From Fonticella tunisiensis (lineage in GTDB: Bacteria > Bacillota > Clostridia > Clostridiales > Caloramatoraceae), in contig NZ_SOAZ01000017.1 in NCBI RefSeq assembly GCF_004364155.1, forward strand, positions 1-63,189: 63,189 nucleotides of DNA, written 5' to 3'. Each line of letters starts with the position of its first letter. Within the stretch, counting starts at the first letter, position 1. Both the position numbers and the translations under genes were made by a program. Positions 1 to 9,660 of this stretch are shown here, one piece after another. A model generated the notes under the pieces. It made no database searches, was not told where the DNA came from, and saw only the letters and a program-made list of their open reading frames with translations.

Positions 1-92
1 TTCTTTCTTTGTTTAAAACTCCCTGTCTAAATTCCTGTTTTTTTAAAGAAGGCTAATTTTTCAGCTAAAATTTTAATGAGTTTTGCAATTGC

Positions 93-2135
93 CTATATAT
101 TTATTTGAATTGATTTTCTGGATTTTATATTTATATTTCGCCTTCTCTTTTTTGAATGAGCTATGCCTTCAAGGTGGCATGGGCTGTATTCATAACCTGC
201 ACCGCTATAATACTTGCTGAAAAGCTCATAGTACTCTAGCCTTAGGCCCTGTATGAAAACTATCAATCCCTCAAGGCCAATGATAACAAGGTTTCCAAGC
301 ACTATAACCAGTGCACTCTCAGCCCTATTTGACATCATCTTTGACAGGGTATCGAAGGCTATAAATAGACCGACATGGTTTATTGCAAAGGCCCCAACCC
401 TTATAAAGGACACCGTGTTGCTGAACATGGTAAGGAGCGTCTCAACAACTCCAAATCCTCCTTCAATGTAGTAATCAGCTTTAGACTCACTGTATAAAGG
501 CCTTACTCCCTTTATAAGGTTTGCAAGTGGCTCTTTAAGGAGCATTACAATAAGAAGTGATACAAGTATAATTGTTATGAGCTCACCAGGAATGAAGGTT
601 TCCATAGCCATGACTCTTGATACTACATAATAGAACAAAATCCAGTAAAACATAAGTCCCGCCAGTCCATTTCTGCCTAGCAGCCCCTCTTCTATATCCC
701 TGTTTTTATATGAGTTTGCAAGATTATATATAAATCCAACCGATAGAAGTATTACTCCAAAAACTACTGCACCTATAAGCATGGAATTTATGTTTTCCAT
801 AGGCCTTATAGGCTTTAACACATAGTTTTCGAGTATATCCTCAAATCCAAATATGCTTCCATATAGAAAGCCGAATATGGTTGAGCTGAATCCCAGCCTT
901 ACCAGTACTCCTCCAAGGTTGACACGTTTTTTTATTCTGTAGAGAAACTCCCCTGCAAGAAACAGGCAAAACCCCTGTCCCACATCCCCAAACATGATTC
1001 CAAAGAGAAGCATGTAGCTTATTCCCAGAAAGGCAGTAGGATCAAGCTCTCTATAGGAAGGTATACCGTAAAGCTTAACAATGGTTTCGAAGGGCTTTAA
1101 AAGCTTGGTGTTTTTTAAACAGGTCGGAGGTTCAAGGCCCTCCCTTGTTTCCTTTACCTCCTTAAATATGATGATAAGCTTATCCTGACATTCTCCAAGG
1201 CTGTTTAAAAGCACCTTCTTTTTATAAATTGGTACCCATCCTGTAAGATAAAAAAACTCTCTTGTACAGGCTATATGGCTTTTAAGTTCCTCTATCTTGA
1301 ATTCCATAGCAAGCCTTGAACAGTATTTTTGTATATCCTTCATATATTTGTGTTTTATATCCAGTAAACAGGATTTTATATATCTGATTTCACTCTCTAT
1401 CTGCTGCTTCCTTATATTAAGCTTTTCAATCCATTCTGCAGGGGAACCCTCATATTTTACAGCAGGGATGTACTCATCAAAGTTCAATGATTTTAAAACT
1501 CTGTCAACCTCTATTTCAACGGATTGTGGAACAACTATTAGAACTAATACATATTCTATATCTGTGTAAAGCTTGAAAACTATTGCCGATATGTTTTCAT
1601 AGTTCTTCTTTAGTTTATCCATATTATACTTTGAAAGCTTGCCCAGCTTCATCTTCATGTATTTCATACCCATTAGTTCTGACAGGTTTATATCGATATG
1701 CTTAAGATATGATAGATACTCCTCTAAAATCATAAGCTCATCATTTTCTTTGTTTAAACTGAGAAGCCTTTCATGTTTCTCCTCAACGATCTGATATATT
1801 TCATCAATGGCCTTTATGTCCTCTTGAAAATTGTAGCTTTCCCTTATGTGGGATAGATAAACCTTGTTTTTAATTTCAAATATTTCGCATATCGCCCTAA
1901 GCTTTGCTTCAACACTTCCAATATCCTTCTTCGAATTATACTGCCTTATATAGTTATAATCTATCAAGGCATCCACTTCATCCTGTGCCTGAAGGATTGG
2001 AAAGTTGTTCTGATTTATTTCCGTTATGGAGTTTACCATATGAACCGAGGATGAAAGTATGATTTTCTTTGCAATTTCATCCACATTTTCCATATGCCCT
2101 ATTATGTTTACCATTTCCATTTTTTCAACCGCCAT
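93..2135 (-). CDS. ntpI: V-type ATPase subunit I (a-subunit homologue)
   Basis: Membrane subunit of the rotary V/A-type ATPase that forms the ion half-channels next to the c/K ring. The 680 residues show the family layout: a soluble, partly coiled-coil N-terminal half (about residues 1-330) and a C-terminal half with about seven hydrophobic membrane segments starting near 'AFLGISYMLLFGIMFGDVGQ', a conserved signature of this subunit. Length is normal for bacterial NtpI. The ATG is preceded by a G-rich Shine-Dalgarno, and only 16 bases separate it from the C subunit, so the genes form one operon. Downstream subunits (K, E, A, B, D) must lie outside the window. The ion used (H+ or Na+) cannot be told from this subunit. 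Confidence 0.93.
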   Translation of the reverse strand: MAVEKMEMVNIIGHMENVDEIAKKIILSSSVHMVNSITEINQNNFPILQAQDEVDALIDYNYIRQYNSKKDIGSVEAKLRAICEIFEIKNKVYLSHIRESYNFQEDIKAIDEIYQIVEEKHERLLSLNKENDELMILEEYLSYLKHIDINLSELMGMKYMKMKLGKLSKYNMDKLKKNYENISAIVFKLYTDIEYVLVLIVVPQSVEIEVDRVLKSLNFDEYIPAVKYEGSPAEWIEKLNIRKQQIESEIRYIKSCLLDIKHKYMKDIQKYCSRLAMEFKIEELKSHIACTREFFYLTGWVPIYKKKVLLNSLGECQDKLIIIFKEVKETREGLEPPTCLKNTKLLKPFETIVKLYGIPSYRELDPTAFLGISYMLLFGIMFGDVGQGFCLFLAGEFLYRIKKRVNLGGVLVRLGFSSTIFGFLYGSIFGFEDILENYVLKPIRPMENINSMLIGAVVFGVILLSVGFIYNLANSYKNRDIEEGLLGRNGLAGLMFYWILFYYVVSRVMAMETFIPGELITIILVSLLIVMLLKEPLANLIKGVRPLYSESKADYYIEGGFGVVETLLTMFSNTVSFIRVGAFAINHVGLFIAFDTLSKMMSNRAESALVIVLGNLVIIGLEGLIVFIQGLRLEYYELFSKYYSGAGYEYSPCHLEGIAHSKKRRRNINIKSRKSIQINI

Positions 2136-2151
2136 AGAACCCCCCCAAATA

Positions 2152-3198
2152 CTATATGGCCTTAATTAAATACTTTTTGGCTTCCTCATATTCCATTCCA
2201 TACCTCACGTTTTCAACTATGGATATTATATCCCTTATTTCAAACTCAATAAGTTCCATAAAGCTAAGTAGAATGGATATATCCATTTTAAACCTCTTTT
2301 TAGCTGATTTTAGCCTGAAATACATAAACCTGTTCATTCGTCTTTCCATAAATATGTCCTGAAGGCTGTCACCCTTGAGCATAAATCCGTAGGGAGTATT
2401 TTCTATCATCTTTGAGAGCTCATTGGTATCCTTTGCATAGCAGAAGGTCTTGATTTTCTTATAATTAAACCTGTTGCCCCTATTTATGGAGTAATTAAAT
2501 ATTTCCTCAGGTGTCAGTTTATAATACTTCTTTCCTCTATATATCCACTGGATATTGAGCATATCAATATAGCTTCCGTAAAGATCGTAAAAAGCCCTTT
2601 GATCCTCCTCTGAAATCTTTTTAACGTTCTCCTCCAGTATGCTGAAATAGGCCTTATCAAGTGCCATTTCAAACCTGTACAAGGTTTCAGTTGTGCTTCC
2701 ATTAACGAGATTTTTTAAAAAGGGATGATAAACAGTTCCTTCAAGGGATTCTATTATTTCTTCAATGCTCTGGGCCTTGAGAAGCATATCCATATCGATA
2801 TATCTATACTTACCAGCAAATACAAGGTTTTCCCTTAAATGCTCAAAGTTTTTGTCGATGTGTACAAGCCTTGCAATCCTTTTAAGATCGTATATCTCAT
2901 ACTTTAAATAAAAACACTTAAAAAAATTTCTGTAATCCCCGTTGAAATAGTGAATCAGCTTATCCATTAAATTGATAAGGCCTTCCTTTAGAAGTCTTTC
3001 AATTTCATTTCTATGCATCAGATTAGGATCCTGGTCCTTAAAAAAATCTCCATATGCAGTATTCTCTTTAAGATAGAGGGCTATCACTGAAGGTGACTTG
3101 AGTGCAATCATTTTTTTATAATCTTCATCCCTTAAAAGCCTTGAGGACATGGAGGCTATCTTGGTATTCACCACTCTATACATCGAACCTTTAGCCAT
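2152..3198 (-). CDS. ntpC: V-type ATPase subunit C (NtpC/AtpC)
   Basis: Central-stalk cap subunit (d-like, vacuolar ATPase C/AC39 family) linking the rotor shaft to the membrane ring. The protein is about 348 residues, helix-rich and without membrane segments, starting MAKGSMYRVVNTKIASMSS, which matches the family's N-terminal pattern. I chose the ATG at 3198 because an AGGTGA ribosome site lies 6 bases upstream; a longer frame to 3237 has no such site. The Shine-Dalgarno overlaps the stop codon of the preceding stalk gene. The gene lies between the coiled-coil stalk subunit and subunit I. Confidence 0.88.
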   Translation of the reverse strand: MAKGSMYRVVNTKIASMSSRLLRDEDYKKMIALKSPSVIALYLKENTAYGDFFKDQDPNLMHRNEIERLLKEGLINLMDKLIHYFNGDYRNFFKCFYLKYEIYDLKRIARLVHIDKNFEHLRENLVFAGKYRYIDMDMLLKAQSIEEIIESLEGTVYHPFLKNLVNGSTTETLYRFEMALDKAYFSILEENVKKISEEDQRAFYDLYGSYIDMLNIQWIYRGKKYYKLTPEEIFNYSINRGNRFNYKKIKTFCYAKDTNELSKMIENTPYGFMLKGDSLQDIFMERRMNRFMYFRLKSAKKRFKMDISILLSFMELIEFEIRDIISIVENVRYGMEYEEAKKYLIKAI

Positions 3199-3202
3199 AC
3201 AA

Positions 3203-3529
3203 TCACCTGCCCGAAAAAATCTCCTTAAAGACTTCATCTAAAAATTTATCCCTGTTTTTTATATACTTTTCATACATATTCTGAGCTTTCTTTTCTGCGG
3301 ATTTCTTTATTAGCTCAGCTTCATTGCAGGCATCCCTAATCTGTGCGTCCTTTTTCTTCTCAGCTTTTTCAAGTGCCGAATTTATGATTTCACTTCTCAG
3401 CTTCTCTACCTCATCATCAATTTTACTCTTCCTGTCTTTTATCTCATTTTCAAGCTTCTCCCTCAACTCAACAGCGCTTTTATCAATGTGAATGATGTTT
3501 TTAATTATTTCTTCCATTGCATGCTCCAT
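3203..3529 (-). CDS. V-type ATPase peripheral stalk subunit (G/H, NtpF-like)
   Basis: A highly charged, Lys/Glu-rich coiled coil of about 108 residues without hydrophobic segments, as expected for the peripheral-stalk G/H subunit that pairs with subunit E. It is the first gene of the visible ATPase operon and ends 4 bases before the C subunit start. The start at 3529 (MEHAMEEIIKN) is supported by GGGGTGA 4 bases upstream. The identification rests on composition, size and position rather than on a distinctive motif, so the exact subunit letter is uncertain. Confidence 0.75.
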   Translation of the reverse strand: MEHAMEEIIKNIIHIDKSAVELREKLENEIKDRKSKIDDEVEKLRSEIINSALEKAEKKKDAQIRDACNEAELIKKSAEKKAQNMYEKYIKNRDKFLDEVFKEIFSGR

Positions 3530-3555
3530 ACGCTCACCCCCAATAACATACATTT

Positions 3556-3584
3556 ATTGTATTCCTTGTAAATCACAATTTCAA
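3556..3584 (-). promoter_or_regulatory. Sigma-A-type promoter of the V-ATPase operon
   Basis: TTGAAA, a 17-base spacer and TACAAT read on the minus strand; the -10 ends 26 bases before the chosen ATG at 3529. Confidence 0.65.
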
Positions 3585-3754
3585 ATTATCAATTTTTTTG
3601 TATATAGCCATATTAATCCATTTTATTTAATTTATTCAATACATAATGGTAAATATCTGATATAATAGAAATTTCATCTATTTTCACTTTCAGATGGCCT
3701 ATAGTTGCAATCTGCTGCAATTCATAGAACCAGAACTTTGCTGTTACTTCAAAG

Positions 3755-3874
3755 AAGCGGAGATAAAAAATATACAAAATGAGCTTTAGAACTTCTTTGC
3801 TAAAGCTCATTAATGAATGAGATATATTTTTTATCGCAGCGCTGATCTGTAAATTTATTTAGCACAACGAGTTA
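3755..3874. repeat. MITE-like dispersed repeat, copy A (truncated)
   Basis: Inverted GATAAAAAATATA / ATATATTTTTTATCGCAGCGC arms flank a short hairpin core, and the right end reads TAGCACAACGAGTTAA. The same arms occur at 28665-28923 and 19812-19960. The left terminal part seen in copy B is missing here. The rest of the 3530-4027 gap holds no other recognisable feature. Confidence 0.65.
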
Positions 3875-4027
3875 ATTTAAAGAAATTTAAAGTATTTCAC
3901 ATAAATACAAAGATACACATTCCTAAATCTTAAATATTATTTCTTTAATACATGAAATCATCCGGGTTTTATGTATTAATATATATGAATTTTACATATA
4001 ATATTAAATTTAAGGGAGTTGTGGGTT

Positions 4028-4963
4028 TTGATAATTTTAAATTCTCTTCAAAGCATATTAAGCATATTTATAATGATTTCTCTTGGATACTATCTTACCT
4101 ATAAAAAATGGTTTGATGATGATGTATCAAAGCTGTTTGCAAAACTTGTAACTACCATCTCCCTTCCGCCGCTTATGTTTTCCAACTTGATGACTAACTT
4201 TGACAGGAACAAGTTAATTTCATCGGCCAGCGGGCTTATAGTGCCATTTCTTTCAATGTTGATAACTTATTTAATAGGCAGGTTAGTATCAAGGCTTATA
4301 AGGGTAAGAAAAGAGAGGCTTGGAATATTTCATTCCATGTTTTTTGTTTCAAACACCATATTCATAGGACTTCCAATAAATCTGGCACTCTTTGGAGATG
4401 TCAGCGTTCCATATGTTCTTCTTTACTACATAGCTAATACAACTTTATTCTGGACCCTTGGAGTATATGGAATAAGCAGGGATGGTTCCGGCAAAGGAAG
4501 CGGCATTTTCACACTGGAAACTGTAAGAAGAATATTTTCTCCGCCTTTAATGGGCTTTATTGTAGCCGTCATTTTTATATTTCTAGATATTAAGCTTCCC
4601 ACCTTTTTAATGGATACCTTTAAATACCTTGGAAACCTTACAACGCCTATTTCAATGCTTTTTATAGGTATTACCATATACTCTATAAAGCTCAGGGATG
4701 TAAAGATAGACATGGATATGATTGCTCTTATTATTGGAAGGTTTGTAATATCACCACTTACTATACTGGCCCTTGCATACTTTTTCCCCATACCTGACCT
4801 TATGAAAAAGGTATTCGTGATTCAGGCTGCAATGCCTGTTATGACACAAACTGCAATTATCTCAAAGGCCTATGGGGCAGATCATGAATACTCAGCTATT
4901 ATGATAACCATAAGCACACTTGCAAGCCTCATTGTGATACCCATATATATGTCCATCCTCTAG
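4028..4963 (+). CDS. AEC-family (auxin efflux carrier-like) permease
   Basis: Integral membrane transporter of the AEC/BASS-like group, which exports or exchanges organic acids such as malate, malonate or amino-acid-like anions; the substrate cannot be told. About 311 residues with roughly ten hydrophobic segments in two repeats. Family-like features are the N-terminal GYYLTYKKWFDDD region, the intramembrane 'SLPPLMFSNL' stretch and the C-terminal 'QAAMPVMTQTAIISKAYGAD' region. The TTG at 4028 has AAGGGAG 9 bases upstream, better placed than the in-frame TTG at 4019. It is a single gene, and its stop codon abuts the inverted repeat starting at 4964. Confidence 0.85.
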   Translation: MIILNSLQSILSIFIMISLGYYLTYKKWFDDDVSKLFAKLVTTISLPPLMFSNLMTNFDRNKLISSASGLIVPFLSMLITYLIGRLVSRLIRVRKERLGIFHSMFFVSNTIFIGLPINLALFGDVSVPYVLLYYIANTTLFWTLGVYGISRDGSGKGSGIFTLETVRRIFSPPLMGFIVAVIFIFLDIKLPTFLMDTFKYLGNLTTPISMLFIGITIYSIKLRDVKIDMDMIALIIGRFVISPLTILALAYFFPIPDLMKKVFVIQAAMPVMTQTAIISKAYGADHEYSAIMITISTLASLIVIPIYMSIL

Positions 4964-5150
4964 GGGACGGTTAATTCCTTTAACTCCTTTTTTTAAAAAA
5001 CATCCCTTTCATTGAATTTGTTGCAAAATTCATCACAAAAATGATGTTTTTATTTTTAATTATTAACTGTGGAAATTTCATATTTCTAAATCCTTAATAT
5101 AACTAATTAACCCTCCAACTGCGGATGTACTATATTTTATTAACCGTCCC
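4964..5150. repeat. GGGACGGTTAAT inverted-repeat element (REP/MITE-like)
   Basis: A 187-bp non-coding element bounded by perfect 12-bp inverted repeats, GGGACGGTTAAT at 4964-4975 and ATTAACCGTCCC at 5139-5150. Its right 36 bp recur exactly at 18742-18777. The left end directly follows the AEC stop codon. Confidence 0.7.
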
Positions 5151-5224
5151 ACTTGCCAGCTGAAATTAACTAAGACGAGGCAATCAATTGGCTCTTTCCT
5201 CAATCCAGGTAAATAATATCTACA

Positions 5225-5266
5225 TATATAAAGGGTGACTCGATAACCCGAGACACCCTTTATATA
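5225..5266. terminator. Hairpin terminator after the surface hydrolase gene
   Basis: An 18-bp stem with one mismatch (TATATAAAGGGTG arm and its complement) lies just past the stop codon at 5275. A clear U-run is lacking, so termination strength is uncertain. Confidence 0.55.
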
Positions 5267-5274
5267 TTATAAAA

Positions 5275-8200
5275 CTATTTATTTCCCTTTCTTCCCTTTA
5301 TATAAGCTATTGTGGTACCTATTGAAATTAGTGAAAGTCCCAATCCTGCCACCGCATTAGCGTCAAACATTCCACCAGTCTTAGGAAGCTTTCCTTCTTT
5401 GTCCTTATCTTTTTCCATATCATTATCACTATCTTCATCATCGCCTGCTGCTTTCTTAAGTTCTGCTATCCTGGTTTCTGCTGCTATAAGCTTATTCAGG
5501 TTTGTTATGTTAGCATTGTTGTTTGCTGCTATTACTAGTTCCCTTGCTTTAGCTACTGCTGCCTCATCTTCCAGAGTTAACTTATCTACCTCTGGAAGGG
5601 CTGCTATTGCATCGATTGCTGCCTTTTCCCTTGCTGCCTGTTCCTCTGCTGCTTTCTTAAGCTCTGCTATTCTATTTTCTGCTGCTACAAGCTTATCCAG
5701 ATTTGTTATGTTAGCATTGTTGTTTGCTGCTATTACTAGTTCCCTTGCTTTAGCTACTGCTGCCTCATCTTCCAGAGTTAGCTTATCTACCTCTGGAAGG
5801 GCTGCTATTGCATCGATTGCTGCCTTTTCCCTGGCAAACTGTGCTGCCTGTTCTTCAGTAATCTTTGCTGCGTTAAAGTTGTCTATCGCCGCCTTCAGTT
5901 CTACAACTGCCGCATCCAATGCTGCCTTATCCGAATTGCTGTCACCTAACACCCCAAGGGCTTTATCAATCGCAGCTTTAAATACTGCCTTTGATCCTTT
6001 ATGATATTCTCCTGCCTTTGTACCTTCAACAGCACTATCATATAGCTTCTCAGCCACTGATATAAGAAGGCTTAGAGACTTGGTTTCTGTTGATGAATTT
6101 TCATCGTATACGTTTACAAGCTTTGCATTAGTGTAGAAAGTATTTAATATTGTTGTGAATGTAGCTCCCTTTGAAGCGAGTCCCTTTGCACCATACTGGC
6201 TCATGCCTACCCCGTGACCATTTCCACCACCATAGAAGGTTACTCCAATAATATTATTGTTTGCATCCTTCTCTATATCAAATGTAAAGAATGCTGATGG
6301 AAGTATACTGTAATTTGCCAGTGTTCCAGTGTATGAAGAGGAGCCGCCAGGTGCCCTGTAAAGTAAAACATCAGAACCAAGTGTATCAGATTTAGTTGGC
6401 CTTATTGTAAACCTTATGTTGAATTCCTTGATTATCTTGTAGGTTCCAGTCGTACCTTCAATTACAAGCTCCATTATATTGCCGCCTTCACCTCGCTTTG
6501 CAACATACATATTCTTAAACTGACCTATGCCTTCAGCAGGAATTGGCCTACTTATAAAGTTTCCACTTTCGTCCTTTGTCAGAATGAATAACGGATCAGC
6601 TGCATATCTTATTTGCAGGTTTTTGTTAACAGTATTTTCAAATTCAGTCTTTGAAAGACCAACCTTCCATCTAAACCATGCCGAATCCAGATCATAGGAT
6701 ATAAGAGAAAGATTTTTATAAAAATCAGCTATAGCCTTTTCGTTCTGAGTATCTATGGTAAGCATCTTTGTATTGTCCGCTGGATCATAAGTATAGCTCT
6801 TTCCAATTAAATATGGAAGTGGTGTTCCTGGGAACTTGTTAGTAACTGGGTCTGACCATACCTCATGCTTGGCAGCACTGTACCCTCCTGAAGTTGAATA
6901 ATATCTTGCGTCAACAAGCTCATTGCCACTCTTCATTATTATACCCCTGGTTTCATTTACTGCCTGTGTGGCTGTTGGGTTTTCAGCACTGTTATTATAA
7001 ACTTGACTTAGTGTACTGTCATCCACATGGAAGCCTCTCTCCGCAAACCTGCTGCTGTAATAGTCAGTAAGCGCATAGGTTCTTGCAGCTACTGCTTGGG
7101 CCTTTAAAGCCTCAAGTCCAAAGGATGCAGGCATTTCACTTGGAACTACCTGGAGGAGATAGTCGTCAAGCTGTACTTCATTTATAAGGTTTAGTTTTGT
7201 ATTATCTTTTGAAAGGGTTATTTCTATTGTTCCTCTGTAACCTGGTGCACCATAACCTCTCTTTAAACTCGGTATAGTGATTTTAGCATCCTTATTTGCT
7301 GGAACTGCATAAAGTCTGTTATCTGTCCTGTAAAGCACTATTCCATTCTTGGTAACTTGAATAGTGTTCTTGTCAACTGTGAAGCTTATTTGTTCGTCAG
7401 CTGCTATATCAAAGCTTCTGTCAGCCTTTTTATCAATTAGCTTAAATCCATCTGCAGCCTTCATATCAACCTGTGTGTAATCAAGAAGTGCTGGATTTGA
7501 TGGATCATTAACATTGCTTCTCAAGCCTATTCTCATGTTATTAACAGGAGTTTTTCCGTCGATAACGATTATATCAATTTTTTCTTCACTGTTAAGATAA
7601 ACCTTTATATTTTCCGCTCCGACCATTACATCAGATAATGACCTTTCAAAGGCTTTTCCATTGATTACCTGATAAACTATATAGTTGTCAGCAAGCTGAA
7701 CTACTCCTCTGTACTCAAGGTCTAATGTCTTGTTTACCGAATCCTTTGCCATTATCTTTTCCTGAAGCTCAAGGGCCATTGGATAGAAGGAAACTGATGG
7801 CTTGCTTTCGTTATGGAGCCTGTCAACGGCTGTTATCTGATAAACATATTCCTTTGAACTATCTGCAGTTTTGTCTACATAATTGAAGGATGTTTGTCCT
7901 GCAGTTCTTCTAACTGTTGCAAGAATATTTGATGGATCTTCAATATCTCCAAGTTTCTTTCCTTCAAATCTATATATTACATAATAGGTTGAATCATTAT
8001 CTGCTGCATCTGTCCAAGATAATTCGATCCCCTTATCCTGAGCCTTCGTGCTGATGACTCTTCCCACCTTGTTTGGTGCCTTATTATCAAGCCATGGCAT
8101 TGTTGGAACAAGAGCTTTAGTATTGAAGTATTCGTTCTTGATTTTGTCTGTTACTCCTAAATTATTAAGTCTTAATTGCTTTAAGCTGAAGAAAGAGCTT

Positions 8201-9483
8201 CCCTTTATTTCAGGATATAGAGCATTAAATTTAAGCTGGTTTCCTATTTCCTCTGGATTCTTCCAGTCAGTATCAGACGAATTAATCTTATAGTTTGCAT
8301 GTCCAATATAGAGCTGGCAGTTGGTTCCCTTAACTACGTTAGCCCACCAGTCAGCAAGTTCTCCATAGGGCGCGGCTGTAGTGCCAAATGCCCAGTAAAT
8401 CTGTGGAGTTATGTAGTCTATAGTTCCTTCCTTAGCCCACTTTCTTGTATCTGCATATATATCGTCATAACTTGCAGAGGAAGTTACAGGTGTATGTGAA
8501 CCTTCTCCCTCAGGACTTCCTGCCGGATGGTTGTCATAATGCCCCCATATACCAAAGGGGCTTACACCAAACTTAACATATGGCTTCTTTGCCTTTATAG
8601 CATTTGAAACCATGCTAATCATGGTATTGATGTTATTTCTTCTCCATTCCTTTATATCAGTAAAGCTTGTCCCATATTTTTCAAAGGTAGCCTTGTCTTC
8701 ACCAGCATCCCCGAAATAGTATGTAACCCCATTTCTAGTTACCTTATAGGGGTAGAAGTAATCATCAAAATGTATTGCATCTACATCGTACTTTTCAACA
8801 ACTTCTACTATAGAATCAGCAATGTACTGCATAACTGCAGGCTCACCTGGATTTAAAAGAAGCTTTCCATCAAACTTAACTACATATTCAGGATGAAGCC
8901 TTGCCCAATTGTTCGGCGCAAGTGTATCAAGCATCTGCTGTATAGTATCGTTTGGTTTATATGTATTTGTTACTCTGTATGGATTGAACCATGCATGGAA
9001 CTCCATGTTCCTTGAGTGAGCTTCCTCAATCATCCATGGCAATGGATCCCAACCTGGATCCTTTCCCTGTGTTCCCGTTAGATATTCAGACCATGGATTT
9101 ATATCTGACTTATAGAAGGCGTCAAGCTTTGGCCTTACCTGAACAGTAACTGCATTCATGTTTAGAGCTTCAAAATCATCTAAAACTTTTCTGAACTCAG
9201 CCTTGAACTCATCCTGGGTTAATCCCTTTTTGCTTGGAAAGTCAATGTTATCAACTGTAGATACCCATGCACTCCTGAATTGTCTCTTTTGATGCGCTGG
9301 ATCCTTTGGAATTTGAATCTGATTATTATGTAATGTGATTGGTGTTTGTGTACCATACTTAAATAGCGGCACCAATTCTCCATCATAGGCTTTAGCTATT
9401 CTTAAATTAGGTGCAAACATTGAAAAGGTCACAACTGAAGCCATGATTAAGGAAATTGATCTTAATTTTTTAAACTGTTTCAA
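5275..9483 (-). CDS. Wall-anchored GHL10 glycosidase-like / SpoIID lytic transglycosylase-like fusion protein
   Basis: Secreted 1402-residue protein of the cell surface. In order: a signal peptide (about 1-32); a GHL10 (DUF187, YngK-like) TIM-barrel glycoside-hydrolase-like domain at about 68-450 with acidic 'AIHFDDYFYPY'; a fibronectin-III-like domain at about 470-570; a SpoIID/LytB domain at about 700-1125 with the VPSEMP motif carrying the Glu essential in SpoIID, followed by ALKAQAVAARTYA; a FIVAR-like helical domain; two nearly identical 67-residue helical repeats; and an LPKTG sorting signal with membrane anchor and basic tail (from about 1366). SpoIID of Bacillus is a peptidoglycan lytic transglycosylase; cleavage by this protein is inferred. 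The TTG start has a GGGGGG ribosome site 7 bases upstream. A sigma-54 promoter precedes it. Confidence 0.88.
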   Translation of the reverse strand: MKQFKKLRSISLIMASVVTFSMFAPNLRIAKAYDGELVPLFKYGTQTPITLHNNQIQIPKDPAHQKRQFRSAWVSTVDNIDFPSKKGLTQDEFKAEFRKVLDDFEALNMNAVTVQVRPKLDAFYKSDINPWSEYLTGTQGKDPGWDPLPWMIEEAHSRNMEFHAWFNPYRVTNTYKPNDTIQQMLDTLAPNNWARLHPEYVVKFDGKLLLNPGEPAVMQYIADSIVEVVEKYDVDAIHFDDYFYPYKVTRNGVTYYFGDAGEDKATFEKYGTSFTDIKEWRRNNINTMISMVSNAIKAKKPYVKFGVSPFGIWGHYDNHPAGSPEGEGSHTPVTSSASYDDIYADTRKWAKEGTIDYITPQIYWAFGTTAAPYGELADWWANVVKGTNCQLYIGHANYKINSSDTDWKNPEEIGNQLKFNALYPEIKGSSFFSLKQLRLNNLGVTDKIKNEYFNTKALVPTMPWLDNKAPNKVGRVISTKAQDKGIELSWTDAADNDSTYYVIYRFEGKKLGDIEDPSNILATVRRTAGQTSFNYVDKTADSSKEYVYQITAVDRLHNESKPSVSFYPMALELQEKIMAKDSVNKTLDLEYRGVVQLADNYIVYQVINGKAFERSLSDVMVGAENIKVYLNSEEKIDIIVIDGKTPVNNMRIGLRSNVNDPSNPALLDYTQVDMKAADGFKLIDKKADRSFDIAADEQISFTVDKNTIQVTKNGIVLYRTDNRLYAVPANKDAKITIPSLKRGYGAPGYRGTIEITLSKDNTKLNLINEVQLDDYLLQVVPSEMPASFGLEALKAQAVAARTYALTDYYSSRFAERGFHVDDSTLSQVYNNSAENPTATQAVNETRGIIMKSGNELVDARYYSTSGGYSAAKHEVWSDPVTNKFPGTPLPYLIGKSYTYDPADNTKMLTIDTQNEKAIADFYKNLSLISYDLDSAWFRWKVGLSKTEFENTVNKNLQIRYAADPLFILTKDESGNFISRPIPAEGIGQFKNMYVAKRGEGGNIMELVIEGTTGTYKIIKEFNIRFTIRPTKSDTLGSDVLLYRAPGGSSSYTGTLANYSILPSAFFTFDIEKDANNNIIGVTFYGGGNGHGVGMSQYGAKGLASKGATFTTILNTFYTNAKLVNVYDENSSTETKSLSLLISVAEKLYDSAVEGTKAGEYHKGSKAVFKAAIDKALGVLGDSNSDKAALDAAVVELKAAIDNFNAAKITEEQAAQFAREKAAIDAIAALPEVDKLTLEDEAAVAKARELVIAANNNANITNLDKLVAAENRIAELKKAAEEQAAREKAAIDAIAALPEVDKLTLEDEAAVAKARELVIAANNNANITNLNKLIAAETRIAELKKAAGDDEDSDNDMEKDKDKEGKLPKTGGMFDANAVAGLGLSLISIGTTIAYIKGRKGNK
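5450..5852 (-). repeat. Two in-frame 201-bp tandem repeats in the surface protein
   Basis: The sequence starting GCTTTCTTAAG at 5450 recurs at 5651, an offset of 201 bp or 67 codons, with only a few base changes. Each unit encodes a helical, Ala/Glu/Lys-rich segment containing AIDAIAALPEVDKLTLEDEA. Confidence 0.9.
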
Positions 9484-9522
9484 AAAAAGACCCCCCTTTA
9501 CATTTTTCTCACCTTAATGTAG

Positions 9523-9539
9523 AAGCAAAAAACATGCCA
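9523..9539 (-). promoter_or_regulatory. Sigma-54 (-24/-12) promoter of the surface hydrolase
   Basis: TGGCATG-TTTT-TTGCTT on the minus strand: GG and GC are exactly 10 bases apart, as sigma-54 requires. It lies about 40 bases before the TTG start. Confidence 0.8.
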
Positions 9540-9576
9540 TGTTTAGTAATCCATGGTAAAACTGATTTCTCCAATA

Positions 9577-9632
9577 TGTGTATCTTTTAAATTTTGAATT
9601 GATACAATTTTGTGAATATAATTTGATACACT
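9577..9632 (-). promoter_or_regulatory. Putative activator half-sites upstream of the sigma-54 promoter
   Basis: Three related half-sites: GTGTATC at 9578-9584, TGATACAA at 9600-9607 and TGATACACT at 9624-9632. The last is identical to the half-sites upstream of the mur PTS operon (18528-18613), suggesting the same LevR-type activator. Confidence 0.55.
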
Positions 9633-9660
9633 TTAGCTGTAGATTGTTTGCTATTATTAA

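Noticed and set aside
3613-3810. 65-aa minus-strand ORF in the 3.5-4.0 kb gap
   Set aside because: It overlaps the dispersed repeat, has no ribosome site and no recognisable protein features.
5312-6004. 230-aa plus-strand ORF over the surface-protein repeats
   Set aside because: It is the antisense frame of the Ala/Glu/Lys-rich helical repeats, has no ribosome site, and its Ser/Ala-rich composition mirrors the opposite strand.
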